Shown here in pieces: positions 43,440-55,363 of a DNA stretch of 64,000 nt. Under the pieces are notes generated by a model, which made no database searches, was not told the DNA's origin, and was given only the letters and a program-made list of their open reading frames with translations. The position numbers were made by a program, and so were the translations under genes. The stretch comes from Pyronema omphalodes (lineage: Eukaryota > Ascomycota > Pezizomycetes > Pezizales > Pyronemataceae), in assembly GCA_024516155.1 (NCBI GenBank), contig JAJJXM010000027.1:111001-175000 (forward strand), written 5' to 3'. Numbering within the stretch: the first letter of the stretch is position 1; each line of letters opens with the position of its first letter.

Positions 43440-45970
43440 ATATGGCACCATATGCATCATATATGCAAAACATATATCCCATTTATCGCTCGCTTACAAA
43501 GCTCAAACCTCGATCCAGTGCATATCAACATCTGTAGGTATCTGCAGTTATGTTCGAAACGAAAGGCCACGAAACAGAAAAATTCTAACGTCAGCCTATT
43601 ATATAGCTGTACTGTGCACACTGAGTCAATTCATCAAGATTCAACGGTTCGTCTCATCGGTAATGCTTTGTGATGAACCCCGCAATATGAAGAATACCAA
43701 GAATCGATACTTGATACTTGCTACATGGTACATAACCGACGGAAACTTTGGTAGGAAGGAAACACGATCATCTGTATTCTCGAAGAACTTGGAAATGGGG
43801 CTATGGAGGCCAATTCGTGGTTCGGTTGGTATTGCCTTTATTACTGCTGAGGTGTGGGTGTTCAATTGCGGAGTTACGGTACCTAGATTTCTATCTACTA
43901 AGTTGGTATCTATACATACTTACCTCGGCTTAAACTGGACTGCATGGTTCGATCGTTTTTATATCATTCGTTACTCTCCGTAGAGCAGAATCGCATCTAC
44001 GAGAAGTACATACATAAAGAATCGAGATCGATGCCATGCTATGCCATGCTATGCCGCACTGTAACCCAAGTCCAAGACCAAAATCGGGCCGCGAGATAAT
44101 GCGGGATAACGCGGGGTTAGAAGCCTCAAAACCTCGAACCCTAAAACCCTAAACCCCTAGAATTCCAAGACCCTAAACCCCATAACCCCATATCACATTC
44201 CAGCAACCAATTTATCTCGTTTCATATTTTCCGTTTACTGGTACTTCCTTCTATGTTACATCGTCAATATAGATACATACATATAGGTTTCTTCTCTAGT
44301 GACATGTGAGCCCTCGTGAGCCCTCGTGAGCCCTTATGAAAACATAAAAACATAAAAACCTAGGAATGTGGAACATGGAATATGGAAATGGAGCACGAAA
44401 CCATCCTGCATGTCGACCGGTAACAGCTGGAGGTTGCAGATGCTCTAGTCAGCAAAATGTGACTGCTCTTGGAAGCTTGTGTAGATGGAGAAGGAATGGA
44501 GGTAAAGATGGAGGCTGGGGGTGATACCATGTAGAGAAATAAGCTCGTTGGAATTTGAAGAGATGCAGGAAAATGATTTTCTGGTATGATTTATAAGTTG
44601 TGATTATGGGGATGCAATATTTTTTCGTGACTGTTTTTGCTTGTGAATTAGGTGGGAGATGTAAAATTCGAGATTGTTTGGATTATAAATGAGATATAAT
44701 GATTTGTGGCAGATTAAAGGCTGGAAGATTGGTTTTGTAGATAAGCACAGATAAAAAGGGAATTCAGACTAATATCAAATCCCGCGGAAATGAACAAAAA
44801 AAAAACGGGAATATCAATCTGTCTTTATCGAACCATATGTATATACCTTCTCCTACTTTACATCCTTGCGTATCTCATCCATTCCATACCCCATCAACAA
44901 CATTCTCCGTCTCATCGTGGATGATTGTTTCGTTTATATACCTACAGTATCAATTACCTACCGCTGATTCTTCTTCTTCTTCTTCTTCTTCGTTTCCCCA
45001 GGTATTAAGAAACTACACCCAATCTTCCAAAAAAATAAGAAAAAGAAACAAAAGAAGTCAAGAGAATCTCTCCCCAAGGCCTAGGATTAACCATCAACCG
45101 TTACTATGACATATATAGCAACAAAAATGTAGGTAACATATCACTATCACTAGGCCTCCCAAAACCCAAACCCCAGCACCCCCACCCCCTGGAGCATAAT
45201 AACATATCACTATCACTATCATTATCCGTCAACTACAAAATACCGAGGACATAGATATCAACATACAGACATAGCTACAAGATACCAAGAACTTATAGAT
45301 CCCGAAGCCATAAGATATCTCAAACATAGACATAGACATAGTTACAGACTCCAACTACACAGGCATACAGACTCCAACTACACACGCATACAGACTCCAA
45401 CTACACATACAGACATAGAAATAAGCCTCCCATGATCATCAATCTACCGAGATCATATTCCAAACATATACCCTACCCAATGCATAAAAACCGAACCCCG
45501 AAACCGAAACCGCACCGCAATGAGCACCGCAGCCCGCAGCGCAAAGAGCACTAGGAATCTCGAGTGATGACCCATGACAACCATGACAACTACATCCATA
45601 ACTATGATGCCATGATGCCATACATACAGTACAGTAATCCAGATATGTATATGGTTTGTATACCAACACTATCAACACTATCTTTATTTATCAACAATAT
45701 ATAATATATCAATAATATCAGCCGAGTACATAACACTATTCAGTAATTACTATCTCCACCCGCCACCCCCCATATCGATATCGATACTATCGCGGTTCAC
45801 AAACTCCATGATAGATGGCTGGTTGAAACTTACAAAAAATAGTTTTTCTATAAACAGTAGTATATATATATACATATGTGAAGTATATCGACTTCGGTTC
45901 GGTATATTTCCGATACTATGGTATTAGAAATCCCCAGAATGTTAAAACCATCTTCTTTATATACTGTATC
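43440..45970. other. intergenic, no gene recognised
   Basis: Contains an ATGCCATGCT run (44034-44055), telomere-like CCCTAAA words (44138-44190), a TCT run (44969-44992) and CATACAGACTCCAACTACACA repeats near 45365-45412. None of the open frames resembles a protein. Confidence 0.55.
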
Positions 45971-45979
45971 AATATATCC

Positions 45980-46160
45980 ACACCCTTCCCCAGCTCCCCC
46001 CTCCCCAGCTCCCCAGCTCCCCAGCTCCCCAGCTCCCCAGCTCCCCAGCTCCCCAGCTCCCCAGCTCCCCAGCTCCCGCTCCCCAGCTCCCCAGCTCCCC
46101 GGACTCCCCAGCTCCCCAGCTCCCCAGCTCCCCAGCTCCCCCTCCCCCTCTCCCAGCTCC
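45980..46160. repeat. 9-bp minisatellite (CCCCAGCTC)n, G-quadruplex capable on minus strand
   Basis: About 18 copies of CCCCAGCT-C, with a few interruptions near 46075-46115. The minus strand is a regular series of GGGG tracts separated by AGCT or AGCTG. It is open in several frames on both strands because the period is a multiple of three; I regard this as non-coding. Confidence 0.95.
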
Positions 46161-46309
46161 CCGTACCATACCATACATCTCCATACCGCCACCAAGAAGC
46201 ACCAAGAAACACGTGGGTCAAAAGTCATGAGGAATTAAGTCTATACCGTATGTATCCCTATCCAAGCCACCATATCCTATCCTCTGTTATTTCTAGCTAT
46301 GTTTAGTTC

Positions 46310-47140
46310 GTTTGGCTGGGTTACGCTGGGCTTTGCTGAGCTTTGGCTGAGCTTTGGCTGAGCTAGGCTGAGCTTTGGTTTGTTTGGATTTGCTGGGCTT
46401 TGGCTGAGCTTTGGCTGAGATTTGGTTTGTTTGGCTGGGCTTTGCTGGGCTTTGCTGAGCTTTGGTTCGTTTGGCTGAGCTTTGGTTTGTTTGGCTTTGC
46501 TGGGTTACGCTGGGCTGAGCTACTGGGCTTTGCTGAGCTTTGGTTGAGGTTTGCTGGGCTTTGGCTGAGCTTTGGTTCGTTTGGCTGGGTTATGCTGGGT
46601 TTCGCTGGCTGCTGGACGGTGGATGGTGGATGGTGGACCAAAGTTAACTGTCAACTGTCAACTACTGTATCAGAGTCTGGATTCTACAGTGTACGGCGGT
46701 ATGGTGGTATCATAGGATCATAGGAGCACTACAAAAGGAAAGGATAGGCAAGGAAAGCGAAGAGATTAACCAAAGCCAAAGCCAAAGGCCATAGTCTCAA
46801 CTTCCAGAGTCAGTCTATGTACATACCAAGTTTCGAGTTTCGAGTCTGTGCGCATCCAGAATCTATCATCCAGTATCCAGTATCCAGAATCTATCAAACC
46901 CATTTCCCATTTCCCATTTCCTATTTCCCATTTCCTATTTCCTATTTCCCATTCCCCATTTCCTATTTCCTATTTCCTATTTCCCATTCCCCATTTCCTA
47001 TTTCCCATTCCCCATTCCCCATTTCTTATTTCCTATCTATATCTATATCTATATCAGTATCGGTATCCATATCAGTATCGGTATCCATATCGGTATCGGT
47101 ATCCATATCGGTATCTATATCCATATCGGTATCCATATCG
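46310..47140. repeat. succession of simple-sequence arrays
   Basis: Three different cryptic repeats follow one another: GGCTGAGCTTTGGTTTGTTT-type words (46310-46600), CCCATTTCCTATTT words (46897-47035) and TATCCATATCGGTATCGG words (47036-47140). Each is internally heterogeneous, consistent with slippage. No gene is seen. Confidence 0.85.
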
Positions 47141-48079
47141 GTAAGTCTGTATGTACATACACAGACGATACACAGACGATAGATAGTAGATATGTACATA
47201 GTAAATACCAGAATAGTAACCGGGGTCAGGATTGGGGTCTGGGTCTGGGTCTGGGTGTATATATGTCTCAGAATTATAATTGGGAATTCGCGTAACCTGC
47301 GTAACGTGCGTAACTGCGTAAGTGTAACTGGCACGCGAGAAAAAAAAATCGACAGTATACCAAGTATACCAAGTAAACCGAGTAAACCGAGTAGACCAAG
47401 TAAACCGAGTAGCCAGGAACATTTCCATTCTTCATTACCCAACAGCTCAAATAGAAACGCACCCAATTTTACACCGTACGCATTCGCATCCCTGATCCTA
47501 AAAAAAACCAAACCAAACCCTAGACAAAGATAAAATATAGCTTCCACCACCTCCGGGCTCCAGCAGCTCCAGTAGCTCCAGCTCCAGCTCCGTAAAAAAA
47601 TCCAGTATGTAGGTAACAAGTTATGGTAACCAAGTTGAGAAGAAACAAAAAAAGAAGAAGTAGAAGTAAAAAGAACAAGTAGCAGGAACAATAAGATATA
47701 GAAGTAGTAAAAGTAAAAGAAATTAGAATACAGAACGTGATCATTGGTATATCGCTTCGACATTTGCTTCGACATTTCTTCGACGTTGCTTTGGTAACTT
47801 AACATCGTCTTCGACATAGCCTTCGACACCCGCCTTTCAACATCGCTCCGACATCGCTTCGACATTAACTTCATTTACGTCTTCATTTGCATGCCCAGTT
47901 GCCCCCAGAACTGATATCTCTTTTTTCGGGTATATTGTGCGGTGGGATATAGAGTAGAGGTCCCTGAACAGTTGAGAGAAATCGAAACAAAAACATTTAA
48001 ATCCGAACTACAATTCATCAAACAACGGAAGTGTAGTAAAACCGAATGACCAGGAAAAGATGTATGCTGTTTTCATCCT
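47141..48079. other. intergenic with short repeats, no gene seen
   Basis: Includes CCAAGTAAACCGAGTA repeats (47355-47410) and TTCGACATTGC/CTTCGACAT repeats (47755-47870). The long minus-strand open frame here is built from these repeats and is not a credible gene. Confidence 0.6.
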
Positions 48080-48736
48080 TTACTCTTCTTCTTCCTCATC
48101 CTCGCCGGCAGCCTGTTAGGGGGTGATGTCAGCTTTGATTCAATTGGACAGATTGCTCATCTCTTCCGATGCAGCTCTTTTATGGTCTGCTCCGAACTCC
48201 GGAGAATAGAGATAGATAGAGCTAAGCTCAGGAAGTTGACGGGATAACTTACGACGTAGGCAGCCTTCTCCTCCTCGTAACGCTTCTTGTCGGCAGCGGC
48301 CTTGGCCTCGTAAGGCTGGCGCTGCTTCTCAGAAAGCGCCTTCCAGCGCTCACCAAGAACCTTTCCGACCTGTCCTGTTGGGTTGTTAGAGATAGAATTA
48401 GGGATAAGACGCGCGATGACACGTACCGAAGGCAATTCCGGGGTTCTCGTTTCTGACGTTGTCGCGCTGCTCGTTGGCGAAGAACATGTACGCGGAAAGA
48501 CCACGCTTGGGAGCGTTGGGGTCTGTCGAGCGGACGTGTCAGTGCATGCAATTAGAGAAAGATGGAGCTGATGTCAATCAAGCTGATGTCAAAGACGCAA
48601 TGCGACATCGATGGCGAGATGGCATCGAATGGCAATTGCTCAATGATGCTCGCGACGACTCAATTGTTGGAGAGGAAAACGTACCCTTCTTCTTCTTGGT
48701 GGCCTTGGTGGTTTTGCGGGTTCTCTCCTTAGGCAT
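48080..48736 (-). CDS. NHP6: NHP6-type HMG-box chromatin protein
   Basis: Four exons (48685-48736, 48427-48522, 48253-48374, 48080-48112) encode 100 residues in phase. A basic N-terminal tail ([18 protein letters not shown]) precedes a single HMG box: [39 protein letters not shown], and a third helix through [10 protein letters not shown]. The tail is acidic ([10 protein letters not shown]). Proteins of this type bend DNA in the minor groove without sequence specificity and help FACT and transcription machinery. The 11-codon last exon holds only the acidic tail. The length matches yeast Nhp6. Confidence 0.95.
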
Positions 48737-49960
48737 CTTGATGGATAGGTTTTATTTGATGCGATTAAAGCGCGTTATGTGTTGAGCTTGATGCTGTTCG
48801 GGAGCGTGTGAGCAAAGTAAAAAAATAGCAAGTGGAAAAAAAGCGAATGGAGGGACGGCAGACGCGTGAGAAAAAAGGGGTGCAAAACGAGCGGATGCGT
48901 GGTGGATGGGAATTGCTTCGGTGGTGGGAAAAAGAGAGTACACACGCAGATGAGAGGTCGTGTTATTTTGGCGGTGAGGCTCGAGTCGGCGTGTGAAGGG
49001 CCAAACACGATCCGGGGCAGAGACGAGGGAAAAGAAGGCACAAAACGAGAAATGCATCAGAGGGACGACAAACCTAATGGCGCAAGCGCGATGACTTCAA
49101 GCAGACGATGAAGAGGAGTTGAGAAGGTTCTGTGTTTTTCGAAACTGTTGAAGGTCAGTTGGTGTCAATGGGCTTTGATTTATCTTATCGGGTGTTGGGG
49201 ACAAAGAGCGCACCGGTGCTGCGTAGTGGGCGTCGCAGGTGTATGGGAGAGAGACTTACAGCAGGCAGAGGGAGTTTGGGTGAGAGAGTGGGAGTATGGG
49301 CGGCAGCAGCAAACTGCGAGTCTTAACAGGCAGAGGCAGTAGTTGGTGTGGTGCTAACTAGTTCCACACATCATTTTCCCAGCACGCCTAAAGCAGTGAG
49401 GGGCATACAACCTTCCCAATCACCGCCCCCTGCCCCAGTTCAGTTTGCCGGGCGGATTTACAGCATTACAGAAAGAAAAACAGCATGTTTGTTTTGCAGC
49501 AGAATTGAGGGCAGATGGCTGTTCATAGCTCGCGACGATGGGGATATATGCCCAAACACTGGTGTCTTCCAAACATCCGCTAAAACGCATGCAATATTTA
49601 GGTAATCAACTAGACGGGAAAGGGTTAGGCTTGGGGGGGGGACACGAAGCCGAAAACGAAGGTGGCAGCGAGGCGGAGAGTGGATGGAGGGAGCATGCAC
49701 ACTGGACAAGCAGGTTTGAGGGGGAGGGGGGAGGGGGGAGGGGGATGGTTCGGGGGAAGGATGGTTTGGGAGGCAATTTGGGCGGGCAAACCGGGCGGAC
49801 GCAGATGGGGGGGGGTGGTGAACGCATAGGAGGACACTGAGGCGGCGGGGGGGTTGGAGGGAAGGAGGCTCGGTTTACGGGCAACTCGTTCTCATTGCAC
49901 CGGACGAGGACGCATAAATGAGCACTGGATTTGCGGGCAGGAGGCACAGCACAGAATGGA
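48737..49960. other. upstream region of NHP6, no gene seen
   Basis: G-rich on the plus strand in 49630-49860 with G-runs. No protein-like frame. Confidence 0.55.
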
Positions 49961-49964
49961 CAGA

Positions 49965-50215
49965 AAGCGGAGAAAAAATGTATTTGAAAAAAGGATATTT
50001 TACACGGAAATATCAGACACAGGGACAAGTACTCCGAAATAGCAGACACAAGAACAAGTACATACTCGAAAATAGCAGGCACAAGAACAAGTACTCGGAA
50101 ATAGCAGGCACAAGAACACTGAATGAAGAACAGTACACGGAAATCGCAGATACAGGGACACACAAAAGGATATTGTTCGGAAATAGCAGTCTCAGGGACA
50201 CAGAACAGCCAGGTA
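49965..50215. repeat. degenerate repeat of about 28-33 bp, about 7 copies
   Basis: Units built on GGAAATAGCAGRCACARG followed by AACAAGTACTC recur near 50008, 50035, 50070, 50097, 50140 and 50180 with substitutions and length changes. No coding potential is evident. Confidence 0.75.
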
Positions 50216-52485
50216 ACAGCAGGAAGCAATGGCAAGCAACGGCATTTCTCCCACAGCATACATACGATGGATTGAGGCAAAGGGGTAGAGACAGACAGGC
50301 AGGCAGCTGCGTTCACCCTTGAGAAACAACCACAACCACCACCACCACCACCACCACCGCTCAGCAAGCAAGCAACAGGCATTAACAACCATCCAGCGGC
50401 AACAGAGCGATATTCGTAGCATCATTTCATTCAACAGGGCAACCAGCAGCAGGATTATTTCCCATAGCAGACACCAGCAGTATCAGAAGCAGCATCATTT
50501 CCCATAGCAGGGCAGCAAGCCCAGCACGCAACAAGCTGCTTGGGCTTTGTTGCGCGTCGTAGGCATCTCCCCAGCCCCCGTGTGTAAGAGAGTATGTATC
50601 CAGCCAGCCCAGCCACAGTGGTCAAGGTGGTCAAGCAGCAAAAAAAAAAAGGGCCAGTCGAAGCAGTGAGCAGCAGGAGCAGCATAGAACAGCATATAGC
50701 AAAGCAAGCAAAGAGGGTGCAAGCAGCAGCAGCGGCAGCAACAGCAGCGGTGGTTGTATCAGCAAGCATGCCATCAGCAAAGCCAGCAGGAGCAGCAGCA
50801 GCAGCGGCGAGCAACACCCACCCAGTTTCAGCAGTGGCAGTGGCAGGCAGAATTACCAGCACCAGTACCAGTACCAGCCAGGCCCATCCAGCACCAGGGC
50901 AAGCACCAGCACCACCACCAGCACCACAAGCACCACCAGCACCACAAGGTATCAGGGCATTTCAGGGCATTTCAGGGCAGTGGATCGAATTGGTATTGTG
51001 ACACAGCCAGGCGGAGTTAGCAGTGCAAAAGAGAGCGAGATTCCCAGCAAAAAAGCGTCGTACACGCAGCCATGGGGCATGATCCATCACTCCCTTCCCT
51101 GTAGACTTTGATAGACTCCTGTCATATCCAGCCGCCAGAGTCAGCCTGTGCCGTATTGATATTCGACTGCGGTACTTTGATTCTGGCTCCTGATACTCTG
51201 GCTGATGCTGGCTGTCTGGTGCTGGCTGTCTCATACGATGGCTGCGTACTCTTCATACTCTCACCGCCGTAGTCACCGTACTCTTCATACCACCACCACC
51301 CCTCGACTACTTCCCTCCACCCACCACCTCCCACACACACACACCCACACACACGTTATGGTGTCCTCATCTCTAACTACCACCATACTACTCTAGAGCA
51401 CATCTCACGTCTAACCAAAACACGCCTTCACTTAGAGAGCACGCTTACGATGCAGTCAGGAAGAATCCCCCAATCGCTATCGATCCTGTGTGACAAAAGT
51501 AGCAGGAGCAGCCACAGGGCCAGCGGCTGAAGAAGAAGAGAACAGAAGCCAAAGAGAAGACTGCGTCCCACCAAATTTCGTCTGGGCGTGGAGCAGCCGC
51601 GAAAAAGGAGGAGGTTGATCAATCAGATGTAGCACACGCGCGCTGGAATTGCATTTTCCCCCCACGGCCAGATGAGTGAGTGAGGGCGGATGACGGGGCA
51701 GACGGGACGGAGCAGGGCAAAAAAGCACACGGAGCACACAGTGTCCACTGCTTGGTAGGGTCGCCCACCGCCTGGTATTTCCCATCTCACCGCCTGCAAA
51801 ATTCTTTTGCCTATTATTTTTTTTTTCCATCTAAAATCTGTTGCCTACTTGTTCCCATCACTTATAATCCACTGCCTACTATTCCCATTACACCGCCTGT
51901 TGAATTATGTTTGCTGCTAAACTCTGCTGTTGCGAAAACTCATTCCTATTCCCACACCCCACGGTGACTTTGTTGAATCATGTCAACCTACCACCGTTCT
52001 CCGCCTCGGTTGAAGCCGGAGAGACGAGAAATACCGCCTAGAAAAGAAGCGAAAGATTGGTCGAAAAAAAAAAAAAAAGAGTGAAAGAACCCTCATGACG
52101 TTCTGTTCCAACAAAGAATATGTATAGAACAGTAAGCAAGATTGGACGATACGGTACAGTAGGACAGACAGACAAGCAGACGAGCAGACGATCAAGAGTA
52201 TTCTCATTCTCAAAATAAATAAATAAAAAAATAAAAACACACAAGAAGCAAGAGATCACACTCCATCACCCTCCGTCACGCTCGTCCCGTTCCCGCCGTA
52301 CCGTATCGTATCGCCTCAGCCCCGCCCACAGGCAGGCAAGACACTCCAGATTGTTCCGCGCTTCTGCGAGTCGAGTTGCTCTGCTCTCGCTGGCCTCACT
52401 CGCTGCAGATGTCGATATCCTATCACCATTAGAGGCCCCTCTATTGGTGTCTACATCCTATCACCATCTCCCATGAGCTCGTCCT
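50216..52485. other. intergenic, trinucleotide-rich DNA
   Basis: A CAC run (50333-50358), then a CAG/GCA-rich stretch (50670-50960), a CCAGCACCAGTACC run (50855-50950), a CACACA run (51330-51353) and pyrimidine-rich DNA before the next gene. The long open frames reflect the trinucleotide bias; I see no real gene. Confidence 0.55.
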
Positions 52486-55363
52486 ATGAGCGTTCGTAGC
52501 CCTTCTCCCCATCGTGCTGGCGATGATGCCCATTTTCGACCTGGCGCCGTCGTCTCTGCAGGAGCCGGCACGGCTTCCCAACGATCCCCGTTTACTGTCT
52601 TCGATGCAGCAGCAGCAGGCCACGGGGGATCCGTTTCGGTGTCGGTTCCTGATCGTGTCCCAATCCATTCTTCTCACCCACGTCAGTCAACCCAGCACCT
52701 TCAATCCTTCAACCATCTCTTCGGACGACATCGCGAAACAACACAGCATCCCCGACAACCACTTCAACCGGTGCCAATCCGACCCGTGGCACACCCAGTC
52801 TTGATACCTAGTCAACCACAATTGAACCCCAGTAGAAATATCCCCGCCCGGCCTCCGCACTCTGGTGCGTTCGCGCACTCGAGATTTCAACCGCACCCGC
52901 CGCCGCAGACATCCGACATTGACATCACCAAATCTACTCTTAGTTCCGCCAGTGAGGCCGAGGACCAAGAGCGAATACAACGTTACCTATCGTCGAGACG
53001 TCCACTCTTTCCGACTCAGCGCAATTCAGCCCGTTCTCCCTCCATTGACGACTTTATCGAAGATCTCACAGGACAGCGTCTAGAAGCAACTGCGCAAAGA
53101 AGGTGGAGACCTACCGTCGCACAACAACACACCCGATTCACAGACGATCAGAACGATATCCTCGACCATATGGCAATGCTCAGACGGAGGACGGCGACGG
53201 GTGGTGAGGCCTTGATCTCCCCAGAGAAGGGCGAGATCTATGAGCCTCCGCCGGCAGAGGACTTTGGAAACATTGAGGGGTTTCGGGAGTTTCAGAGCAG
53301 GGGTCCCGCCGAAGCCATGAAGGAGAGGAAATACGGCAAACGTAAGGGGATCGTGCCGCCCAAGCTCTCCAACTTTTCGAACCTATTTTCGAAAAAGACG
53401 CCAAACACTACCCCCAGCAAAGAATCCCACGACGAAATGGTTTGGCCTGATACCCCCAGTACCGATGGAAGAAGGTCCGCCGACGACTCGAGAAGAACTC
53501 CCTCCTCTGGTACAAAGCCTGCTGCGCATAGAAGTTTAAGTGTGAGTCTGAAGTTGAAGGATGGAGAAGCCCCTTTTCAGTCCGTGCAAAAACGTGCGGA
53601 GGAACGTTCGACAGCAGTGCGTTCCCCTTCAATGACCATGAAACCTGGAGGTCGCCCTACGTCAGCAGCAAGCATTGAGCGACAGAAGGCCATTGCCTCC
53701 CCAACTGGGGGGCCCTCTCTCTCTACAAACAAGCCTTCCCGTGTGAGCCCCGCTACATCGCGGCCAAATTCAAGTCAGGAGCAGCATCGACGTACCTTTT
53801 CAACCATTTCTTCCACTGCCGAGCGACGTCCTCTGAGATCTACACCGTCTACCAACTCGCTTGCCAGCCGCGCTTCAGATACGGCCTCGCCTTTACCACA
53901 ACGCGGCACCCACGGTCGTAGCGATAGCAGTCCCAACCCCACCTCGCATATCGACAAACGAACCGTTAAACGTCAATCGGTCCCCGCGGGGCATCCCAGT
54001 ACTATTAAGCGATCCGAGAGTGCAGCTACCGACTATTCCGAAACCGGCTCGGTGATTTCGTCTACGTCTACCGGCCCGCTGAGTATCAGGAACGGCCCGG
54101 CCTCTAGCAACGGATCAGAGAAAGCTTCGCCTTCTAAAACTTCCGGTGGAAAAACGGAAACCAGGCCTGGCCGCGCAGATTCAATTGATTCCTTCATGGG
54201 ACCGACAGGCAGTGGAAACACGGGACCTAACACCCGCCCAAGCCCAACCAAAGTTATGAAATCCGCGGCAGAGAGAATAAAGGGCCGAGAATCCGTTCTC
54301 CGATCCCCCACCTTAAGCGACTATGACGATTTTATGGAGGAAGCGCGGGGTAACGCAAGCCCAACGCCATACGGAAGCACATCGCCACTCTATGACAGGT
54401 CCACTGGCAAGATTAAGCCATTCCCTAAACCGCCAAAGAGCGCCCTCGAAGACATGAACGACGAAATGGGAGATCTAGAGGAGCTTAAGCGAAAGGACCA
54501 GGAATACGAAGCACTTCTCAACCCACCAAAACAGGAGGACGATGACGACACTTTTCTACTACTAGGCGGAACCAAGAAGTACGAGCCTCGCCCTGGCCAG
54601 ATAGTACGACCCAAAGCCGAAGCAATCGCAGGAGATCGGGATAGAGAGCACAACAAGTCAGTCCACGATAAGATGATGAACCGCCTTAAGACGCTGCACA
54701 TGGAGCTACGGAGTGCCCGCCGCGGAATCGACTACCTTGAGCGACGATTAAACGGCGTCGGATCATCTGACGAAAGCGAATGGATTGACGACGAGGAGTT
54801 TATGAGGGGAATGACCGAAGAAGCAGTGGTTAAGCGCATCAAGAGCGAGGAATCCCTTCAACGCCAGAAGCTTTCAAACGACATTGAAAAGGTGGCCCAG
54901 GTGCAAATGCAGACTCAGGCACAGGCGCAGGAACCTGCGATTGTAACCTCCGCTCCTTCCTCAAAGATTTTGAAATATGGAACTGTCGGCTTCCAAATCG
55001 CCATGATCTGGTTTTTACTCGAGATCTACTTCTTGTATGTCATTCTACAATTACCCCACCTTGAAAAAGTAAAATTGCTAACAATGGCACAGCTACAAAT
55101 CTTTCCCTCCTTCCACCTCAACCTCTCCCGTCTACGATACCGACATTCCTACCTTCGGCTCCCACCTCACCTCTTCACTAGTCGCAAACTTCCTCTTCCT
55201 CTTCAAGTCAATCTTCGTTAAAGCCCCAATGGCAATCTACGCTATCTTTGTCGGCATCGCAAACTTAGTTTTTGGTCTCGTGGAAAGCGTGAGCGATTCA
55301 GTACCCGCAAGAGTTACAAGTTCGCCTGCAGGGTTTCCATCAGACTACGTCATTGCACGATAG
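52486..55363 (+). CDS. large Ser/Pro-rich protein with C-terminal membrane domain
   Basis: Two exons, 52486-55034 and 55093-55363; the intron (GTATGT..GCACAG, 58 nt) restores EIYFFYKSFPP in phase, giving 939 residues. Without it the frame would read through and lose the second hydrophobic segment. Residues about 1-620 are mostly disordered and Ser/Thr/Pro/Arg-rich. One more conserved-looking block (IDDFIEDLTGQRLEATAQRRW, then AMLRRRTATGGEALISPEKGE) is at about 180-260. A predicted coiled coil (DRDREHNKSVHDKMMNRLK... to LERRLNG) is at about 715-765. Two hydrophobic segments follow: TVGFQIAMIWFLLEIYFFY and, after a short loop, a longer one (VKAPMAIYAIFVGIANLVFG). The layout suggests a tail-anchored ER or nuclear-envelope protein with a large cytosolic or nuclear part. 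I do not recognise the family. Confidence 0.85.

Noticed and set aside
43375..43983. A 202-residue plus-strand frame downstream of the CCAAT cluster
   Set aside because: Aromatic-rich, irregular composition and no family resemblance; kept only as part of the possible transcript noted in the findings.
45848..46306. Pro/Ala/Ser- or Gly/Glu/Leu-repeat proteins on both strands
   Set aside because: Translations of the CCCCAGCTC minisatellite.
47026..47874. A 282-residue minus-strand open frame
   Set aside because: Built from TATC, TTCC and TTCGACAT repeats; no domain or codon structure.
49606..50388. A 260-residue Cys/Pro-rich minus-strand frame
   Set aside because: It spans G-runs and the degenerate repeat and has no family-like segment.
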